A DNA stretch of 41,597 nucleotides from Ammonifex sp. (GTDB lineage Bacteria; Bacillota; Desulfotomaculia; Desulfotomaculales; DYER01): the NCBI GenBank assembly GCA_020725605.1, contig DYER01000081.1:1-41597 (forward strand). The letters are read 5' to 3'. Shown here one piece after another: positions 35,612-41,597 of the stretch. Both the position numbers and the translations under genes were made by a program. A model generated the notes under the pieces. It was not told the origin of the DNA and made no database searches. It saw only the letters and a program-made list of their open reading frames with translations. Each line of letters begins with the position of its first letter. Within the stretch, counting starts at the first letter, position 1.

Positions 35612-36931
35612 TCACCCCTCCTTCGACGGGGAATTTTGCCTTCGGAAAGTCGTCCGGTTTTCGGGACCAATGGGTTGGCAAAATTCCCCGTCGCTCGTGA
35701 CGGGCCCCAGCAGCCGCACCGGGACCTCTTCCCCGGCCTCCACGCCCTCTTTTTCCGGTGGAATCCAGGCCAGACCGTTGCTCCGCACCATGGTGCCGAT
35801 GGCGCCGGACTTGCCCAGCACGGGATCCGCCAGAAGGCGTCCGCCGGCCCCGTAAACCCGCACCCTGACGAAGTCCTCCCGCCCCGGGGCCGAGCGTGTG
35901 CTGCGGGTGATGGCGGCCCGCACCGGGAACTCCGCCACCCTCTCGGCCCAGGGGTAGCCCCCGTAGAGCAGCAGGGGCTCCACCAGCAGCAGGTACACCA
36001 CCAGGGCCGAGACGGGATGGCCGGGCAGAACCACCAGCAGACTCCGATCCACCGCCACGGCGGCGGTGGGCTTGCCCGGACGTACGGCCAGTCCGTGGAA
36101 GAGCAGCCGCCCCATCTCCCTGGCGACCCCCAGTACCACGTCGCGGGTCCCCACCGAACTGCCACCCGAGACCAGCACCATGTCGCCGCCGGCGCACGCC
36201 CTTTCCAGCACGGCCCGCAGGCTCGCGCGGTCGTCCCGCACGGTACCGCAGAGCCGGGGCACCGCGCCGGTGGCGGCGACCAGGCCGTACAGGGTGCAGG
36301 AATTCACGTCCCGCACCCGGCCCCGGCCGGGCTTCTCCCCGGGGGCCACGATCTCGTCGCCGGTGGAGACGATGGCCACGCGCCACCGTCGGGACACGTC
36401 CACCTCCGTGATGCCCAGGGCCGCCAGGACGCCCGCGTCTTCGGCCCGCAGGCGCCTTCCCGGGGGCAAAACGGGGCTGCCGGCCGGGACGTCCTCACCG
36501 CGCCCCATCACGTTTTCCCCGGGCGCCACGGGCCGCGTGACGCCGAGTAGTTCATGGTCGATCTCCTCGGTGTGCTCCACCATCACCACGGCATCGGCGC
36601 CGGGGGGCAGCATGCCGCCGGTGGGAATCCGCCAGGCCGTACCGGGCGCGACGGTTCCCCCGGGGGCCGAACCGATCACCACTTCCCCGGTCACGCGCAG
36701 GAGGGCCGGCAGGGCCTCCGAGGCGCCGAAGGTGTCGGCGGCCCGCACGGCGTAGCCGTCCACGGTGGCCCGCGCAAAGGGCGGCAGGTCCTCGGGTGCG
36801 GCCACCCCCTGCGCCAGCAGGCACCCGTAAGACTCGAGGAGCCCCACCCTCACGGTTTCGGTCCCGGGGGGCCAGAACCCGGCCAGCAACTCCCGCGCCC
36901 GGGAGAGGCTCACCACGTTGAAGAATTCCAC
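35612..36931 (-). CDS. moeA: molybdopterin molybdotransferase MoeA
   Basis: DLPPFARATVDGYAVRAADTFGASE...IPTGGMLPPGADAVVMVEHTEEI...VAIVSTGDEIV...VRDVNSCTLYGLV...VVLPGHPVSALV. Confidence 0.93.
   Translation of the reverse strand: MEFFNVVSLSRARELLAGFWPPGTETVRVGLLESYGCLLAQGVAAPEDLPPFARATVDGYAVRAADTFGASEALPALLRVTGEVVIGSAPGGTVAPGTAWRIPTGGMLPPGADAVVMVEHTEEIDHELLGVTRPVAPGENVMGRGEDVPAGSPVLPPGRRLRAEDAGVLAALGITEVDVSRRWRVAIVSTGDEIVAPGEKPGRGRVRDVNSCTLYGLVAATGAVPRLCGTVRDDRASLRAVLERACAGGDMVLVSGGSSVGTRDVVLGVAREMGRLLFHGLAVRPGKPTAAVAVDRSLLVVLPGHPVSALVVYLLLVEPLLLYGGYPWAERVAEFPVRAAITRSTRSAPGREDFVRVRVYGAGGRLLADPVLGKSGAIGTMVRSNGLAWIPPEKEGVEAGEEVPVRLLGPVTSDGEFCQPIGPENRTTFRRQNSPSKEG
35625..35694. repeat. 17-bp perfect inverted repeat (36-nt loop) at the 3' end of moeA
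   Basis: CGACGGGGAATTTTGCC 35625-35641 and GGCAAAATTCCCCGTCG 35678-35694. Confidence 0.9.
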
Positions 36932-36943
36932 GTCATCACGTCC

Positions 36944-37138
36944 CTACGGAAAACAGCCCAGTTCGCAGGCGCAGATCTTGATACCCAGGCGGTCGCAGGC
37001 CTCCCCGACCGTGCGCACCGGCACCCCCAGTTCCGCGGCCAGCTCCCGCGCCCGGGGACACGAGATCCGGCCCTCTGGGGCCGCCCGCCGCAGGGCCTCC
37101 AGGACCCGCGCCGGAATTTCCGTTTCCCGCTCCACCAT
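36944..37138 (-). CDS. small HTH-like protein next to moeA
   Basis: MVERETEIPARVLEALRRAAPEGRISCPRARELAAELGVPVRTVGEACDRLGIKICACELGCFP; putative HTH and terminal CxCELGCF. Confidence 0.6.
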   Translation of the reverse strand: MVERETEIPARVLEALRRAAPEGRISCPRARELAAELGVPVRTVGEACDRLGIKICACELGCFP

Positions 37139-37222
37139 CTCCCTCCCTCGCCGCGCCTTCGCATATCTTGTTCGCCCCGGAGCGGGAGTATCCTCCCCGC
37201 GCGGCGCGTTCAAAATAACGGT

Positions 37223-37963
37223 ATGCGGGAACAGGAAATCCTCCAATTAGTTTTGCGGGCCCGTCAGGGTGACCTGCGGGCCCGGGAAGATTTGATAGAG
37301 GCGTGCAAACCCTTTATTGCGCGGGTGGCCGCCCGTATATGCGGGCGCTACCTGACCTGGGAAAACGACGACGAACTCAGCATCGCCCTGATTGCCTTCA
37401 ACGAGGCCATCGACGCCTACGACGTCCGGCACCGCCGGAAGGTCCCCTTTCTCACCTTCGCCCACCGCGTGATCCACCGGCGCCTCACGGACCACTTCCG
37501 GCGGGAAAGAAGGCACCGGCAGCGGGACCTGCTGCCCCTGGACCTCACCGTGGAGGAGGTCCTCCTGGCGGACCGGACCCGGGCCCTCACGGCCTTCCGC
37601 CGGGAGCAGGAAATCCAGGCCGTGGCGGAACTGCTTGACCGGCTGAAGGAGGCCCTGGCGGTCTACGGCATCGGCCTGGCCGAGCTGGCCGCCGCCACTC
37701 CCAGGCACCGGGACACCCGTGCGGTGCTCGCCCGCGTGGCCCGGGTCATAAGCGCCAGTCCCGCCCTGCGGGAGCACCTGGAGCGCTACGGAACCCTGCC
37801 CCTGCGGGCCCTGGTGCGCCAGACCGGCGTGAGCAGGCGGGTTCTGGAAAGGGGCCGGCGGTACATCATCGCCCTGGTGGTGATCCTCACCCACCCGGAC
37901 CTGACACCGTTGCGGCGCCTCCTTGGTGACCCCGACCGGAGCGACAAAAGGCACCTGCGGTAA
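37223..37963 (+). CDS. sigI: RNA polymerase sigma factor SigI
   Basis: FIARVAARICGRYLTWENDDELSIALIAFNEAIDAYDVRHRRKVPFLTFAHRVIHRRLTDHFRRE...LERYGTLPLRALVRQTGVSRRVLERGRRYIIALVVILT. Confidence 0.87.
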   Translation: MREQEILQLVLRARQGDLRAREDLIEACKPFIARVAARICGRYLTWENDDELSIALIAFNEAIDAYDVRHRRKVPFLTFAHRVIHRRLTDHFRRERRHRQRDLLPLDLTVEEVLLADRTRALTAFRREQEIQAVAELLDRLKEALAVYGIGLAELAAATPRHRDTRAVLARVARVISASPALREHLERYGTLPLRALVRQTGVSRRVLERGRRYIIALVVILTHPDLTPLRRLLGDPDRSDKRHLR

Positions 37964-38032
37964 TGCCCAACGACCGCAATGGTAACGGCTATTACGGCAA
38001 CACAAGAGCCCCTAGTTGAGGGGGCGGACGTG

Positions 38033-40735
38033 TCAGACCGCGGCCGCGGGGCCAGCCTTCTCCACCCGCACGGCGCAAACTTTGTACTCGGGAATCTTGG
38101 CCACGGGGTCGCGCGCCGGATTGGTGAGCCTGTTGATGGCCACGGCCGGGAAGTGGAAGGAGGTGAACACCAGTCCGGGCGGTACCACATCCGTCACGCG
38201 CGCCCGCACCTCTACCAGGCCCCGGCGCGAGGTCACCCGCACCAGGTCCCCGCTCTCGATCCCGAGCCGCGCGGCGTCCTCGGGGTTGACCTCCAGGTAT
38301 TCCTCAGGGTAGCGCACTTCCAGGGTCCCGGTGCGCAGGGTCATGGTGCCGGTGTGGTAGTGCAGCAGGCGCCGCCCGGTGCTCAGGACCATGGGATATT
38401 CCTCGTCGGGCATCTCGTCGGGCGGGATGTGCTCCACGGGGTGGAACTTGCCCAATCCGCGGGCGAATTTCCCCACGTGCAGGATGGGCGTGCCCGGGTG
38501 GTCCTCCGCCGGACAGGGCCAGTGCAGGCCGCCCCTGTCCAGGCGTTCGTACGTGATGCCGGCGTAGGAGGGCGTGAGGCGCCGGATCTCTTCCATTATT
38601 TCGGCCGGCGACGCATAGCCCATGGGGTAGCCCAGGGCCCGGGCCACCAGGCAGACGATCTCCCAGTCGGCCTTCGCCCGGCCGGGCGGCTCCACCGCCT
38701 TGCGCACCCGCTGCACGCGGCGCTCGGTGTTGGTAAAGGTCCCGTCCTTCTCGGCGAAGCAGGCCGCAGGGAGCACCACGTGGGCCAATTGGGCCGTCTC
38801 GGTCAGGAAGATGTCCTGGACCACCAGGAAGTCGAGCTTCTTCAGGGCCTCGGTAACGTGGCCCGCGTCGGGGTCCGAGAGGACCGGATTCTCGCCCATG
38901 ACGTACATGGCCCGGATGCGGCCCTCGCCCGCCGCCTCGATCATCTCCGTCACGGTGAGACCCGGCCGGGAGGGGATCTCCGCGCCCCAGGCCGCGCCGA
39001 ATTTCGCGCGCACCGCCTCGTCGGCCACGCTCTGGTAGCCCGTGAGGACGTTGGGGAGCGCGCCCATGTCGCAGGCGCCCTGGACGTTGTTCTGGCCCCG
39101 CAACGGATTCACGCCCGAGGATTCCTTGCCCACGTGCCCGCAGAGCATGGCCAGGTTGGCCACGGCTAGCACGTTGGCCGTGCCGCAGGCGTGCTGGGTC
39201 AGGCCCATGGTGTAGAGGATGCTGGCGCGGGAGGCCCGGGCGTAGCCGCGCGCCACGGCCCGGATGGTGTCCGCGGGCACCCCGGTGATCTCGGCCACCC
39301 GTTCCGGCGGATACGCGGCCAGGGTCTCCCTGAGGGCCTCGAAGCCCTCGGTGCGCGCGGCCACGAAGTCGCGGTCCCAGAGTTCCTCCGCCACGACCAC
39401 GTGGGCCAGCCCGTTAAGGAGCGCGACGTCGGTGCCGGGCCTGATCCTGAGGTGATGGTGGGCCAGACGGGCCAGTTCGGTATCGCGCGGGTCCACCACG
39501 GCGAGTACGGCCCCGCCGCGCAGCGCCTTCTTGACCTGGAGACCGATGACCGGATGGGCCTCGGTGGTGTTGGTGCCGATGGCCAGGATGAAGTCGGCCC
39601 CGCCGATCTCCCGGATGGTGTTGGTCATCGCCCCGCTGCCGAATGCTGCCGCCAGACCGGCGACGGTGGGGGCGTGTCAGAGGCGGGCGCAGTGGTCGAT
39701 GTGGTTGGTCCCGACCACCGCCCGGGCCAGCTTGCTCAGCAGGTAGTTCTCCTCGTTGGTGCAGCGGGCCGAACTCAGGAAGCCGATGGCCTCGCCGCCG
39801 TGGGCCTCCTTGATTTCCTTGAGCCTCGAGGCCACCAGTTCCAGGGCCTCTTCCCAGGAGGCCTCCACCAGCTCCCCGTTTTTCCGGACCAGGGGCGCCT
39901 GCAGCCGGTCCGGGTGGTGGATGAAGCCCATGCCGAAACGGCCCTTGGCGCACAGGGCCTTCCCGTTGACGTCCCCGTCCGGCGCCGAAGTGACGCCGAT
40001 GACCCGGCCGTCCTTGACGTTCAGCTCGATGGTGCAGCCCGTGCCGCAGTAGGGACAGATGGTGCGCACCTTCCGGACTTCCCAGCGCCGGCCCTTGCCC
40101 AGCATGGGCTTTTCCACCAGGGCCCCAACCGGGCAGTAGGCCACGCAGTTGCCGCAGAAGACGCACGTGGACTCGCCCAGGGGCACGTTCATGGCCGGCG
40201 TGATCCTGGTACCGAAGCCCCGGTAGGCGAAGTCCACCACGTGGCAGCCCTGGATCTCCTGGCACACCCGCACGCACTTGCCGCACAGGATGCACTTATT
40301 CATGTCGCGGACGATGAAGGGGTTTTCGTCCTCGACGGGGAGGGCGCGACGCTCGCCCGCGAACCCCGAGGCCCGCACCCCGTAATAGTAGGCGTAGTCC
40401 TGAAGCCGGCAATCGCCGTTCCTGTGGCAGGTCAGGCAGTCCTCGGGATGATTGGCCAGGAGCAACTCCAAAATCGTCTTCCGGGCCTCCAGCACCGGCG
40501 CCGAAGCGGTGTACACCACCATCCCCTCGGTCGCTTCGGTGACGCAGGAGGCCGGCAGGTTGCGCATGCCGGGGATCTCCACCACGCACAGCCGGCAGGC
40601 GCCCCAGGGGGAGAGGTCCGGGTCGTGGCACAGGGTGGGGATGAAGATCCCGGCCGCCTCCGCCGCCTCGAGTACCGAAGTGCCCCTGGGTACGGTCACC
40701 TGCCGCCCGTCGATCGTCAGCGTGACACTGGCCAC
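38033..40735 (-). CDS. fdhA: formate dehydrogenase catalytic subunit (selenocysteine-containing, NuoG-like N-terminus)
   Basis: GTG at 40735 with GGAGG; 2Fe-2S/4Fe-4S N-terminus ([47 protein letters not shown]), CPYCGTGC; reads [36 protein letters not shown] across the in-frame TGA at 39679-39677. The ORF track splits it into 39677..40951 and 38033..39628. Confidence 0.93.
39648..39679 (-). promoter_or_regulatory. bacterial SECIS element directly downstream of the Sec UGA
   Basis: UGA-CACGCCCCCACC-GUCGCC-GGUCU-GGCGGC: 6-bp stem (one U-G), apical loop GGUCU, 18 nt from the UGA to the loop. Confidence 0.88.
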
Positions 40736-40820
40736 CGATACAGCCTCCTTTCGTCGTGGAGGTAATGGGCCTGAGGGACCCGTCGGGTCGTGGCCCGCCG
40801 GTCCAAATCCGCAAACCTTA

Positions 40821-41597
40821 CTAACTGACCGCCACGGCCCCGAACTTGCACTTCTCCATGCAGGTCCCGCACCTGGTGCACTTGGCCGGATCGATGACGT
40901 GCGGCTTCTTCTTCTCGCCCGTGATGGCACCGGCCGGACACACCCGGGCACACCGGGTGCAGCCGTTGCACCTGTCCTCCAGGATGTAGTAAGTTATGAG
41001 GGCGCGGCAGCTGCGGGCCGGGCACTTCTTATCGAAGATATGGGCCTCGTACTCGTGCCGGAAGTACCTCAGGGTGGAAAGCACCGGGTTGGGGCAGGTC
41101 TGCCCCAGGCCGCACAGGGACGTGTTGCGCACCACGTTGCCCAACCGCTCCAGTACTTCCAGGTCCTCGGGCTTTCCCTGGCCTTCCGTGATCCTGGTCA
41201 GGATCTCGAGCATGCGCTTGGTGCCCTCGCGGCAGGGGGTGCACTTGCCGCACGACTCTTTTTGCGTGAAGCTCAGGAAGAAGCGCGCCACGTCCACCAT
41301 GCAGGTGTCCTCGTCCATGACCACCATGCCGCCCGAACCCATGATGGCCCCGGCGGCGGTCAGGGACTCGTAGTCCACCGGCAGGTCCAGCTTTTCCTCG
41401 GGCAGGCACCCTCCCGACGGGCCCCCGATCTGCACGGCCTTGTATTTCTTGCCCTCGCGGATGCCGCCGGCCAGGTCGAAGATGACCTCGCGCAGGGTGA
41501 TGCCCATCGGCACCTCCAAAAGTCCCGTCTTGCTCACCTTGCCCGTCAGGCAGAACACCTTGCTGCCCTTGCTCTTCTCCGTGCCCATCGACGCGAA
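40821..41597 (-). CDS. NuoF-like/HydB-like NADH-binding flavoprotein subunit, partial (5' end beyond window)
   Basis: [22 protein letters not shown]...[50 protein letters not shown]...[45 protein letters not shown]; frame open to the window end. Confidence 0.9.
   Translation of the reverse strand, partial: FASMGTEKSKGSKVFCLTGKVSKTGLLEVPMGITLREVIFDLAGGIREGKKYKAVQIGGPSGGCLPEEKLDLPVDYESLTAAGAIMGSGGMVVMDEDTCMVDVARFFLSFTQKESCGKCTPCREGTKRMLEILTRITEGQGKPEDLEVLERLGNVVRNTSLCGLGQTCPNPVLSTLRYFRHEYEAHIFDKKCPARSCRALITYYILEDRCNGCTRCARVCPAGAITGEKKKPHVIDPAKCTRCGTCMEKCKFGAVAVS

Noticed and set aside
39677-39679. In-frame TGA splitting fdhA, as if a pseudogene or frameshift
   Set aside because: Flanks match the Sec active-site context and a GGUCU-loop SECIS follows at the expected distance; interpreted as selenocysteine.

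Overview
High-GC window that looks like a chromosomal segment of a spore-forming anaerobic Firmicute (Clostridia, Moorella/Desulfotomaculum-like; inferred from SpoIIP, YIEGIA, SigI, an IspH-S1 fusion and a Sec-containing formate dehydrogenase). No rRNA, tRNA, CRISPR array, transposase or phage genes were recognised. From left to right: (1) a minus-strand cluster (about 1-5232) encoding a CGGC protein, an Mrp-like ATPase, two ferredoxin-inserted MinD-type ATPases, two NifX/NifB-like proteins, small Gly/aromatic-rich proteins and a DUF134 regulator. It resembles the 'orange protein' (ORP) cluster of sulfate reducers and sits behind a perfect-consensus promoter. (2) A minus-strand housekeeping and sporulation block (CBS-GGDEF, gpsA, plsY, der, DUF512, YIEGIA pair, spoIIP, DUF1614, ispH-rpsA fusion, plsC, cmk, aroA, tyrA, aroF). 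(3) A divergent plus-strand trpEGDCFBA operon ending in a second DAHP synthase. (4) A DUF169 / O-methyltransferase / MarR / MFS group. (5) Tandem moeA genes, an HTH-like small protein and an orphan sigI. (6) The fdhA selenoprotein gene and a partial NuoF-like gene. The strongest regulatory signals are a TRAP-type (GAG-NN)8 array with promoter and terminator in the trpE leader, and a second, intra-operonic GAG array covering the trpD ribosome-binding site. Other notable signals are a 17-codon mini-ORF containing a terminator-like hairpin in the aroF leader, an in-frame UGA with an fdhF-like SECIS in fdhA, and a long inverted repeat at the 3' end of moeA with a diverged second copy in the ORP-like cluster. 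No search tools were available; all family names come from motif recognition.
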